Source: Psychromonas sp. SA13A
GTDB lineage: Bacteria > Pseudomonadota > Gammaproteobacteria > Enterobacterales > Psychromonadaceae
Direction: 5' to 3'
Assembly (NCBI RefSeq): GCF_011378715.1
Contig: NZ_WTKU01000001.1
Span: forward strand, 62,001-126,000
Length of the DNA: 64,000 bases
Below are positions 56,881 to 64,000 of the stretch, one piece after another. The translations under genes were made by a program, and so were the position numbers. Below the pieces are notes generated by a model, which did not search any database, was not told the DNA's origin, and saw only the letters and a list, made by a program, of their open reading frames with translations. Numbering within the stretch: the first letter of the stretch is position 1; each line of letters starts with the position of its first letter.

Positions 56881-57828
56881 ATGAATAGTGTTACTCAACA
56901 AAATACTGCTCCATCACGCTGGCAGCAACTAAAGGATTCTGACTTTATTTACCACTTTAAACGCGACAAAGTGGCGATGTTTAGTTTTGTTTTATTCTTA
57001 ACCTTTTTTCTTGCTGCACTATTTGCACCGGTTATTTCACCAACTAATCCCTATGACTTAATGTCCATCGACTTGATGGATTCTGAGTTACCACCCTCAT
57101 GGTTAGAAGGCGGCGAGTCTCGCTTTTTACTTGGGACTGATGACCAAGGGCGCGACATTTTATCCACCATCTTATATGGTTCAAGGTTGTCATTAACGAT
57201 TGGATTTTTGGCCGTTGCAGTGCAATTAGTATTGGGCATAGTGATAGGTTTATCAGCAGGATATTTTGGTGGTCGTATAGATAGCTTTTTAATGCGTTTT
57301 GCCGATGTTCAATTATCATTTTCAACTATGATGGTTGCGATCATTATCACAGCTATTTTTAAGGCAAGCTTTGGTGCTGAATTTTTTGCTGATTATGCGG
57401 TGGTGATGTTAGTGGTGATCATTGGGGTCGCAGAGTGGCCTCAATATGCACGTACTATTCGTGCCTCGGTATTAGCAGAAAAGAAAAAAGAGTATGTAGA
57501 AGCTGCGCAAGTGATGGGCTTTAGGTCAATGCGAATCATGTTCCGTCATATTCTACCTAACTGTTTATCGCCTATTTTAGTCATTTCGACGGTACAAGTT
57601 GCCAATGCAATTATGTCTGAAGCGGCTTTATCGTTTTTAGGCCTTGGTTTACCCGTTGACCAACCTTCATTAGGCGCCCTGATCAGTATCGGCTTTAAAT
57701 ACATATTCTCTGGAGCATGGTGGATAACTATCTTCCCAGGCATTGTATTAATCAGCTTGGTATTAGTGATTAACTTATTAGGGGACTGGTTACGTGATGT
57801 ATTTAATCCCAAAATATACAAAGGTTAA
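56881..57828 (+). CDS. Peptide ABC transporter permease (GsiD/DppC-like)
   Basis: A 315-residue DppC/OppC-type permease. An N-terminal OppC-N helix (about 32-52) precedes LLGTDDQGRDILSTILYGSR, the family signature, and the EAA loop KKEYVEAAQVMGFRSMRIMF. It completes the transporter. The gene is last of the operon; inverted copies of TTAACTCAGCGTG near 57841-57895 may end it. Confidence 0.9.
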   Translation: MNSVTQQNTAPSRWQQLKDSDFIYHFKRDKVAMFSFVLFLTFFLAALFAPVISPTNPYDLMSIDLMDSELPPSWLEGGESRFLLGTDDQGRDILSTILYGSRLSLTIGFLAVAVQLVLGIVIGLSAGYFGGRIDSFLMRFADVQLSFSTMMVAIIITAIFKASFGAEFFADYAVVMLVVIIGVAEWPQYARTIRASVLAEKKKEYVEAAQVMGFRSMRIMFRHILPNCLSPILVISTVQVANAIMSEAALSFLGLGLPVDQPSLGALISIGFKYIFSGAWWITIFPGIVLISLVLVINLLGDWLRDVFNPKIYKG

Positions 57829-57937
57829 TTGAACCGCTACATTAACTCAGCGTGGAATTAAATTAACTCAGCGTGAAACAGTACGCTGAGTTAATTCTTT
57901 GCTTTAACAAACCTGACAACAGTCGACTCTCCTATCA

Positions 57938-58231
57938 TCAAGCAACCACAAACTTCACTTGTTTATTAACGTCTTTTAAATTTATCCCCACTGCCATTAA
58001 ATGTTTCACAATTAATTTCTTTAACACAACATCTTGCTGATCGCGTTGTAACTGTTCAATAGCTTGTATCGAGCTAAAACCACAACTTATTTGTAAAGAA
58101 GCCGGAAATGCATCGTATTTCACGCTATGAGTTATCCATTGATAGTCTAGCACTGTATCCAATGCTATTTCACAAACTTCAGTTAATGCTGCACGTAAAT
58201 TATTATCTATTTTTTTATCTGTCTTTCTCAT
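57938..58231 (-). CDS. Conserved hypothetical protein
   Basis: A 97-residue protein starting at ATG 58231 (MRKTDKKIDNNLRAALTEVC), with AGGGG upstream. Related proteins in Shewanella and Vibrio are sometimes labelled Fis-family regulators, but I see no Fis helix-turn-helix. Mixed helices and strands; no motif. Function unknown. Confidence 0.6.
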   Translation of the reverse strand: MRKTDKKIDNNLRAALTEVCEIALDTVLDYQWITHSVKYDAFPASLQISCGFSSIQAIEQLQRDQQDVVLKKLIVKHLMAVGINLKDVNKQVKFVVA

Positions 58232-58469
58232 AGAGCCCCTCTTTTGGTATTTATAAACCTTCATTCTCTACAGAATACTAATAGGTAATGATTGACTAAG
58301 CCGGAATGATATTAGTTAGAACAATTTTGTATTATCGCTTTTGCTTAAGCTTGTTAATAATAGGTCCTGTTCACCAGTAAACGATATCAACAGTAAATGA
58401 TATCAACAGTAAATGATAACAGCAGCACACGATAGCAACATTAAACAACAACTACTAATAGAAGGGCTT

Positions 58470-58628
58470 ATGTTTAAAACAAAATTCATGATCACTCTCG
58501 TGTTCATAGCGATCATTCTCGCTATTTTAAGCCATGGCATTATGGCTGCGGCATTTTCATTATTAGCATTTTCACTATTATTCTATTATGTGAGTACACA
58601 GAAAAGTGATAAACCGCCTCATGAATAG
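58470..58628 (+). CDS. Small membrane protein
   Basis: A 52-residue protein starting at ATG 58470 after GAAGGG. Two hydrophobic segments (ITLVFIAIILAIL and MAAAFSLLAFSLLFYYV) are followed by a short polar tail. Not recognised; probably a small inner-membrane protein. The frame extends upstream without a ribosome site. Confidence 0.5.
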   Translation: MFKTKFMITLVFIAIILAILSHGIMAAAFSLLAFSLLFYYVSTQKSDKPPHE

Positions 58629-59169
58629 ATGCGCAGTATTGCTTATTAATGAATAGGTTACTTTATTCTTTAGTACAGTATTTCAATGTTAGTAATTTCA
58701 GAAGGCTTCCCAAGGATAATAAAATGAATACTTCAAACCGATTCTAGACAGTGAAAAAACAATTTTTTAGCAGGATCAGCGGCACATCAAATAATAATTT
58801 TTAATAAAAAAGATAAGGTAACAGTGATATTCAAAAAGATAAAACTTGAGAGGTGGAGCTGATACTTGATAGCGATTGCGTTCAATCATTAGTATCAAAA
58901 ATGCTAATAGAATAAAAAAACTGGTCAAATTTATTGTTATTAAAACGCCCTTACAATACCCCCTACTTCTGATTACCTATGACTAGACCATTGACCGAAC
59001 GGATAATATATATAAAAAAAGCGCAGTGCTTGCTACGCTAAATTCACCCGTTGACTGCCTCGTTTGAACCTTAAATCATCTGCTTACAGCAATTAATATT
59101 ATTTCACTTTGTTAGTGTTCGTTGGCCCAAACATAAAGATAACGAGGATAGTTGTAACTATCGTTAGGC
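58629..59169. other. Intergenic region without recognised gene
   Basis: 541 bases, AT-rich. A hairpin GATAGTT-GT-AACTATC at about 59147-59162 lies just past the end of the YeiH gene. No open frame or repeat found. Confidence 0.5.
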
Positions 59170-60114
59170 CTAAACTAGTTCAATATAAGCCAGTACAACT
59201 GTCGCAATGGTTATCCATAATAAAACACCCAGTAACATTGGTTTATAACCTGCATTTTTAATGGTGCGCACGGTAATGCCACAGCCAATTAAAAATAAAC
59301 ACAATACTAATAAACGCTTACTAACAAAAAATACATGTTGGTATAAAGCATCAAACTGCGGTATGAAATGCGCTATAGCGATAGCCACACAGTAGTAAAT
59401 AATAAACATCGGCACGGTTATTTTCTTACTGTCACCCTTAAAAATAATCGCACTAATGAAAGCAATTGGAATGATCCATAGAGCCCTCGCTAATTTAACA
59501 GTGGTGGCTATTTGCAATGCTTCATCGCCATAGGCAGAAGCAGCACCCACAACTGATGATGTATCATGAATGGCAATCGCACTCCATAAACCGAAATTAT
59601 ATTGGCTCATACCCAAGGCGTGACCGATAAGAGGAAAAACAAACAGCGCAATACTATTTAAAATGAATACAGTGGCTAGCGCATGAGAGGTTTGTTCACT
59701 ATTCGCTTGAATAGCAGGTGCGACTGCGGCAATGGCACTGCCTCCACAAATGGCGGTACCAGAAGAAACTAAGTGGCCAGTTTTCGCATCAATCTTAAAT
59801 ACCTTCGTTAGCAGCATACCAATCAATAATGTACTAAAAATAGAGCCTACAATTAAGCCCAGATTACCTGCGCTCGCTTGAATTGCTTGATCAACATTAA
59901 TACCAAATCCCAGCCCTATTATAGAAAGCGCCAGCAATTTTTTGGTGAGCTTAGCAACATCAATTTGAGTCGGCACTAACCCTATTGTAGCGAGTGTAAA
60001 CCCTAGGACCAATGCTATTGGAGAGGAGATAATAGGAAACAAACATAACACGCCTACTACAACAAATATCATCATATTTTTATTACATTGTAATTTAGAG
60101 AAAATAAATGTCAT
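59170..60114 (-). CDS. YeiH/UPF0324 family membrane transporter
   Basis: A 314-residue membrane protein with about ten helices, of the YeiH family, putative sulphate or sulphonate exporters. The two conserved loops are SSGTAICGGSAIAAVAPAI (about residues 117-135) and AIAIHDTSSVVGAASAYGDE (178-197). GGAG precedes the start. Transport substrate is not proved for any close member I know. Confidence 0.88.
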   Translation of the reverse strand: MTFIFSKLQCNKNMMIFVVVGVLCLFPIISSPIALVLGFTLATIGLVPTQIDVAKLTKKLLALSIIGLGFGINVDQAIQASAGNLGLIVGSIFSTLLIGMLLTKVFKIDAKTGHLVSSGTAICGGSAIAAVAPAIQANSEQTSHALATVFILNSIALFVFPLIGHALGMSQYNFGLWSAIAIHDTSSVVGAASAYGDEALQIATTVKLARALWIIPIAFISAIIFKGDSKKITVPMFIIYYCVAIAIAHFIPQFDALYQHVFFVSKRLLVLCLFLIGCGITVRTIKNAGYKPMLLGVLLWITIATVVLAYIELV

Positions 60115-60349
60115 AACTGCTCCTCGATTGATTAAAAAACATCATATACAAGGGTTAGCATTAAGCATATTCTAAACTATTTAATCATAGGTTAAATAAA
60201 ATTTAACACGGAAATTACTGATTACTAATTTATTGCCATATTACAAAATAAAGTGTTAATTATCTGTTAATAATTAAACACTAAAGCTTGTGTCATGAGC
60301 GACTGTTCAGCACAATAGATAAACAACATGATAAAGGATTACAATAAAT

Positions 60350-60790
60350 ATGATTTCTAAATGGGCAGTACGATTCATCCAAATGGCAGAGCTCGTTGCA
60401 TCATGGAGTAAGGATCCCTCTACACAGGTAGGTGCCGTTATTACCGAACATAACCGCATTGTTTCATTGGGCTTTAATGGTTATCCGCAGGGGATTTCTG
60501 ATAGTGCTGAAACCGATAATCGTGAAATTAAATTACTCAAAACCCTACATGCTGAAGAGAACGCAATTTTATACGCAAAACGGGATTTAAAAGGCTGTGA
60601 AATATGGGTCACTCATTTTCCTTGCCCAAATTGTGCAGCAAAAATAATCCAAACAGGTATCAAAGCAGTACATTGCCCTACACAAAGTGAAGATTTCCTA
60701 TCACGCTGGGGAGATAAAATTAGACTCAGTGAGGAAATGTTTAATCAATCAGGTGTTAGCGTTGACTGGCTACCAGTTGACGCTCAATAA
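60350..60790 (+). CDS. Deoxycytidylate deaminase
   Basis: A 146-residue zinc deaminase of the dCMP deaminase group, which makes dUMP for thymidylate. Zinc ligands and catalytic base: His67 and Glu69 in LHAEENAIL, Cys92 and Cys95 in PCPNC. Short length and the N-terminal DPSTQVGAV motif fit. Competing reading: competence-type ComEB, which is the same family. Confidence 0.88.
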   Translation: MISKWAVRFIQMAELVASWSKDPSTQVGAVITEHNRIVSLGFNGYPQGISDSAETDNREIKLLKTLHAEENAILYAKRDLKGCEIWVTHFPCPNCAAKIIQTGIKAVHCPTQSEDFLSRWGDKIRLSEEMFNQSGVSVDWLPVDAQ

Positions 60791-60888
60791 ACACCATTAT
60801 TTAATTCCTACAATATTTTACGATAAAAATTACAAACCATCCTAACAACTAAGATGGTTTGTGAAATAAATCCGTAGCAAGGGGTGAT

Positions 60889-61677
60889 ATGCAAGCAAGT
60901 ATTGATATTAGCTGGCCACAGCTCGGATTATTTGCATCATTACTATTAATCCCTCTTTTTATTAATGCCCATTTCAAATTAGGGATCAATAAAAGCACAA
61001 TAATTTCATTGCTACGAATGCTTGTACAACTATTTTTGCTGGGGTTATACCTCGAATATATCTTTGCATTAGATAGTATCGCCTTAAATATCACTTGGGT
61101 GATATTAATGATTGCAATGGGTAGCTATAGCATAATCAGTAAAAGTGACTTATCAAGTCGGAAACTATTATTGGCGAATGCGTTAGCATTAAGTTGTGCT
61201 TTATTGCCCTTATTATTAGTCATGTCACTACTGGTCATTCAACCCTCGCCACGTTACAACGCACAATATATGATCCCTTTAGCTGGTATGCTTTTAGGCA
61301 ATAGTTTAAGCGGTAACATTGTTGCATTACAGACTCTATTTGATGCCTTTAAACAACGTCAGGATGAATATGAAGCCGCCATTGCATTAGGTGCAAGTCC
61401 TTATCAAGCATCGTTTCCTTTTTTACAACAAGCAATGAAAAAAGCACAAGCTCCTATTTTAGCGTCGATGGCAACCACTGGTATTGTGACTTTGCCCGGA
61501 ATGATGACAGGACAAATATTAGGAGGTGTTACGCCGATGGTAGCCATCAAGTATCAGTTACTTATCTTGATCGCTATTTTTGTGATGCTCAGTGTGTCGT
61601 TAAGCATCACATTATTACTGAGTTTGCGTTATAGCTTAGCCAACAACGGACTCATTAAAATAAAGCTTAATAGCTAA
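60889..61677 (+). CDS. fetB: FetB-type ABC permease (UPF0014)
   Basis: A 262-residue membrane permease like E. coli FetB (YbbM), which with the ATPase FetA exports iron and raises oxidative-stress resistance. About seven helices; the conserved EYEAAIALGASPYQASFPFL loop and LPGMMTGQILGGVTP are clear. AAGGGG precedes the ATG. The FetA ATPase gene that normally precedes it is absent; dCMP deaminase is upstream instead. Confidence 0.85.
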   Translation: MQASIDISWPQLGLFASLLLIPLFINAHFKLGINKSTIISLLRMLVQLFLLGLYLEYIFALDSIALNITWVILMIAMGSYSIISKSDLSSRKLLLANALALSCALLPLLLVMSLLVIQPSPRYNAQYMIPLAGMLLGNSLSGNIVALQTLFDAFKQRQDEYEAAIALGASPYQASFPFLQQAMKKAQAPILASMATTGIVTLPGMMTGQILGGVTPMVAIKYQLLILIAIFVMLSVSLSITLLLSLRYSLANNGLIKIKLNS

Positions 61678-61986
61678 CCATCTGATTAAAATATAAAAGA
61701 AATAAAAATAATGCTTTCTTTTTAGCTTTTTATTGGTTAGTATTCAATCCGCTCTGGAAAATCAGAGTTATTAATGTCATATAAAGTCCAAGTTATCCTC
61801 AGTTACATCGTTATCGTTGTCCTTAGAATTACCTTTAGCTTCTCAAATCATTCAATAATTCCGATCCCAGTTTTACGCAATGTTGCGTTACTAACTAATA
61901 GCCGCTTTAGATGTTTTATTAAAAATATCATTTGATAAAAAAGATAAATTATCACGGTGAAAAAATTAAACTCCATAAGGAAATAT

Positions 61987-62082
61987 ATGGCTCGCTCTAC
62001 AGGTAGAAAAAGATTTTGGTTCCAACAGAACAAAGATGAACAACAAATAATTGAACAAAAAGAAACAACAAAAGATAACTAG
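61987..62082 (+). CDS. Possible 31-residue basic protein
   Basis: ATG 61987 with AAGGA six bases before it encodes MARSTGRKRFWFQQNKDEQQ and a polar tail. Basic N-terminus, Gln/Lys/Glu-rich end; no family recognised. The ribosome site is the only support. Confidence 0.35.
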   Translation: MARSTGRKRFWFQQNKDEQQIIEQKETTKDN

Positions 62083-62321
62083 AAAATACTGTCGCACTTT
62101 TAACAAGAGCAGATTAGCCCCGCTCGGTTAACAAGCAGTCTGAATAGATAATATCAGCACTGAATAGATTTTTTAAAATTAGCAATTGAATAAGGTGCCT
62201 CTAACCTTATCGCTTTTCTCAGTAACACTTCTTAAGTTTCAATATATTATAAAACTCGTGCCACCTCATGGTGCGAGATTAAATGTGCTGCTTCATCAGT
62301 AGCACTAATCAACCTATATTA

Positions 62322-62621
62322 ATCCCCTAATAATCGAATCATTCTTAGTCGTTAAAAAGAATATTTCTGTGCTGCATTCAATCTTGATAGCGACCTAGCA
62401 ACTACTAACTACTACTCAATCATCCCCTAATAATCGAATCATTCTTAGTCGTTAAAAAGAATATTTCTGTGCTGCATTCAATCTTGATAGCGACCTAGCA
62501 ACTACTAACTACTACTCAATCATCCCCTAATAATCAGATCATTATTAGTCGTTAAAAAGAGTATTCCTATATTGCATCCAATCTTGATAGCTACCTACAA
62601 ACTACTGACTACTACTTAATC
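62322..62621. repeat. Three tandem 100-bp repeats
   Basis: Units at 62322-62421 and 62422-62521 are identical over 100 bases; the third, 62522-62621, differs at about 14 positions. Each begins ATCCCCTAATAATC. No open frame. Two identical copies imply recent duplication. Confidence 0.9.
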
Positions 62622-62731
62622 ATTCCCCTAACAATACTCTCTTTTCTATTGCTATAGACTGCGTATTTAATCAAACTGAATCAACTAATAGTTTTGCTAA
62701 TGATGGTTGTATTTTTCACTTTTTTAAAAGC

Positions 62732-62765
62732 AAAAAAAATGGTAAATCTTTTCAGATTTACCATT
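62732..62765 (-). terminator. Terminator of the cold-shock gene
   Basis: AATGGTAAATCT and its reverse complement around a 4-base loop, followed by T on the minus strand; the T tract on the other side makes it bidirectional. Confidence 0.88.
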
Positions 62766-62811
62766 CTTTTTTTAGAATAATTAGCGCGTTAAGGCGCTAA
62801 TATATCACAGC

Positions 62812-63018
62812 TTAAAGAGCTACGATATTTTCTGCTTGCGGGCCTTTAGGACCTTGGCTTACAGTGAATTCTACTTTTTGGCCTTCAGCTAAAGTTTTGA
62901 AACCTTCGCTTGCAATTGCACTGAAGTGTGCGAATACATCTGGACCAGATGCTTGCTCGATGAAACCAAAACCTTTAGACTCGTTGAACCACTTAACTGT
63001 ACCTTGAACTTTAGACAT
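62812..63018 (-). CDS. Cold-shock protein, CspA family
   Basis: A 68-residue CspA-type RNA chaperone. [16 protein letters not shown] carries RNP1 (KGFGFI), and [11 protein letters not shown]2. The ending [10 protein letters not shown] is typical. Its upstream 200 bases are long and AT-rich, as cold-shock leaders usually are. Which Csp paralogue it is cannot be told. Confidence 0.95.
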   Translation of the reverse strand: MSKVQGTVKWFNESKGFGFIEQASGPDVFAHFSAIASEGFKTLAEGQKVEFTVSQGPKGPQAENIVAL

Positions 63019-63341
63019 AATAATATCCTGTAAAATTTAATAAAAATTGCCTTCAATAGGCTTGAATAGCGTAAAAATTAGACTGGAACTTAAAGACTTC
63101 AGACGAGGTATTATTAATAAAACAACGTAATGGAGAATGTAAACAATAGGCTTTATTTCTGCTGAGTTGAATAGTATAGATCTCCCAGAATAAGTCAACA
63201 ATAGATTAGGATTAAAGATCAAATATTGTCCGTTTTTATGCTCACATTACCGTTATACATTTTCAGTGAAAAAATTAAGCGGTCTATAGCAACAATAAAT
63301 GTTACATAATGAATGACTCAAACGAAATTAAGGGATATTCG
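63019..63341. other. Divergent leader region
   Basis: Holds the csp leader and the promoter of the PH-domain gene. No clear cold box or operator recognised. Confidence 0.4.
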
Positions 63342-63710
63342 ATGATAGATTTTAATAATAAAGGTTTTTTCAAGCTTAAGCAGAATGCTGATTTTGCAGA
63401 TAAAGTAAAAGACTTATTACTAGATGATGAGCAAATAATTGACGCTTATAAGTCCATGCGTGACGGTGTGGTATTTACTGACAAAAGAATCATTGCCGTT
63501 AATGTTCAAGGTATTACAGGAAGTAAAAAAGATTTCACCTCACTGCCTTATAAAAATATCGTCGCTTATTCTATTGAAACATCAGGCACCTTTGACATTG
63601 ACTCAGAGTTAGAAATCTATTTTTCTGCTATAGGCCAAGTTAGATTTGAATTTACAGGCCAGTCTTCAATGCTAGAAATATCAAAGATTATCTCTAAGCA
63701 TTTATTATAA
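63342..63710 (+). CDS. PH-domain protein (bacterial PH, YdjM-like type)
   Basis: A 122-residue protein with one bacterial pleckstrin-homology domain: LLLDDEQIIDAYKSMRDGVV, FTDKRIIAVNVQGITGSKKD, then SLPYKNIVAYSIE and a C-terminal helix. The ATG at 63342 with AGGGA upstream is chosen over 63309. Bacterial PH domains form oligomers of unclear role. Confidence 0.75.
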   Translation: MIDFNNKGFFKLKQNADFADKVKDLLLDDEQIIDAYKSMRDGVVFTDKRIIAVNVQGITGSKKDFTSLPYKNIVAYSIETSGTFDIDSELEIYFSAIGQVRFEFTGQSSMLEISKIISKHLL

Positions 63711-63789
63711 AAACGTTTTATATCCTAGTTTAACTTCTTACTGTTAAACGCTGAGCCTACATCACTACTAATAATTTTTTTGGATAGTT

Positions 63790-64000
63790 ATGAGCAAATT
63801 TGTTGTTGTATCAAAATATTCATTTCCTTTGGATGCACATATCGCCAAAGCGAGTTTAGAGAGTGAGGGAATTCCAGCATATATAGCTGATGAGCATACT
63901 GTTAATATGCAGTGGCTCTATTCTGATGCTATAGGGGGTGTTCGGTTGTACGTAGCAGAGACGTTTGAAACTGAAGCAAAAGCAATCTTAGCATTAAATT
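63790..64000 (+). CDS. DUF2007-like protein (cut by window end)
   Basis: Frame from ATG 63790 to the window end (70 residues). It resembles DUF2007: FPLDAHIAKASLESEGIPAY, then MQWLYSDAIGGVRLYV and AKAIL. These short domains are thought to bind peptides or ligands. C-terminus not seen. Confidence 0.7.
   Translation, partial: MSKFVVVSKYSFPLDAHIAKASLESEGIPAYIADEHTVNMQWLYSDAIGGVRLYVAETFETEAKAILALN

Larger units (their letters stand above)
61678..62811. other. Region between fetB and the cold-shock gene
   Basis: 1.1 kb without a long gene. It holds a small frame at 61987, the 100-bp triplication at 62322-62621 and the csp terminator. The rest is AT-rich. Confidence 0.5.

Overview
The window reads as chromosome of an AT-rich, probably marine gammaproteobacterium of the Psychromonas/Moritella/Shewanella neighbourhood. 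This rests on gene content and order rather than on any search: prmA-dusB-fis, yjaG-hupA, purH-purD, nudC-hemE beside rsd, fkpA near slyX, metK-sprT and holD-rimI are classic enterobacterial/Alteromonadales neighbours, and small families such as DUF3802 and DUF5363-like proteins point the same way. No rRNA, tRNA or CRISPR array was seen.

Layout. 1-3.8 kb: end of a diguanylate cyclase, a kinase-fold protein, two small proteins and the ribosome hibernation factor. 3.8-14.2 kb: an accessory block built around three haloalkane-dehalogenase-like hydrolases. Its left part is a LysR regulator divergent from an AhpD-like protein and a dehalogenase with an in-frame stop near its N-terminus. Its centre has a short tyrosine recombinase and a metallo-hydrolase-like protein. 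Its right part is a six-gene co-directional run (membrane protein, DhlA-type dehalogenase, two SDR-type oxidoreductases, AlkD-like DNA repair protein, DhaA/LinB-type dehalogenase), divergent from a TetR regulator, with three matching palindromic operators in the shared promoter region. 14.3-23 kb: BaiN-like flavoprotein, phosphatase, FkpA, WD40-like lipoprotein, SlyX, NRDE and DinB proteins, and two minor-pilin genes. 23-33 kb: acs, aroQ, a hybrid histidine kinase convergent with a NarL-type regulator, prmA-dusB-fis, yjaG, hupA. 33-45.6 kb: hydrolase-OsmC fusion, purD, purH, a dead IS4-type transposase, quinol nitric oxide reductase with NsrR and its boxes, hemE, nudC, rsd. 45.7-52 kb: DUF3802, MepM-like peptidase, metK, sprT, an rRNA methyltransferase, rimI, holD. 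52-64 kb: a gsiABCD-like peptide ABC operon, YeiH, dCMP deaminase, FetB, cold-shock protein, a PH-domain protein and a DUF2007 protein cut by the window end.

The most interesting system is the dehalogenase block. The sequence supports one regulated unit that could hydrolyse haloalkanes (two dehalogenases of different subfamilies), oxidise the resulting alcohols (SDR enzymes) and repair alkylated DNA (AlkD-like) - a combined degradation and protection module. The joint function is inference; the operator palindromes, gene order and catalytic residues are seen directly.

Repeats are plentiful: two inverted copies of a ~270-bp MITE-like element (18.96 and 44.55 kb), a 141-bp element with 13-bp terminal inverted repeats (3.1 kb), a 100-bp tandem triplication (62.3 kb), and 14-bp and 21-bp tandem arrays. 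Coordinates of starts are my choices from ribosome binding sites and family length; base composition was not computed.
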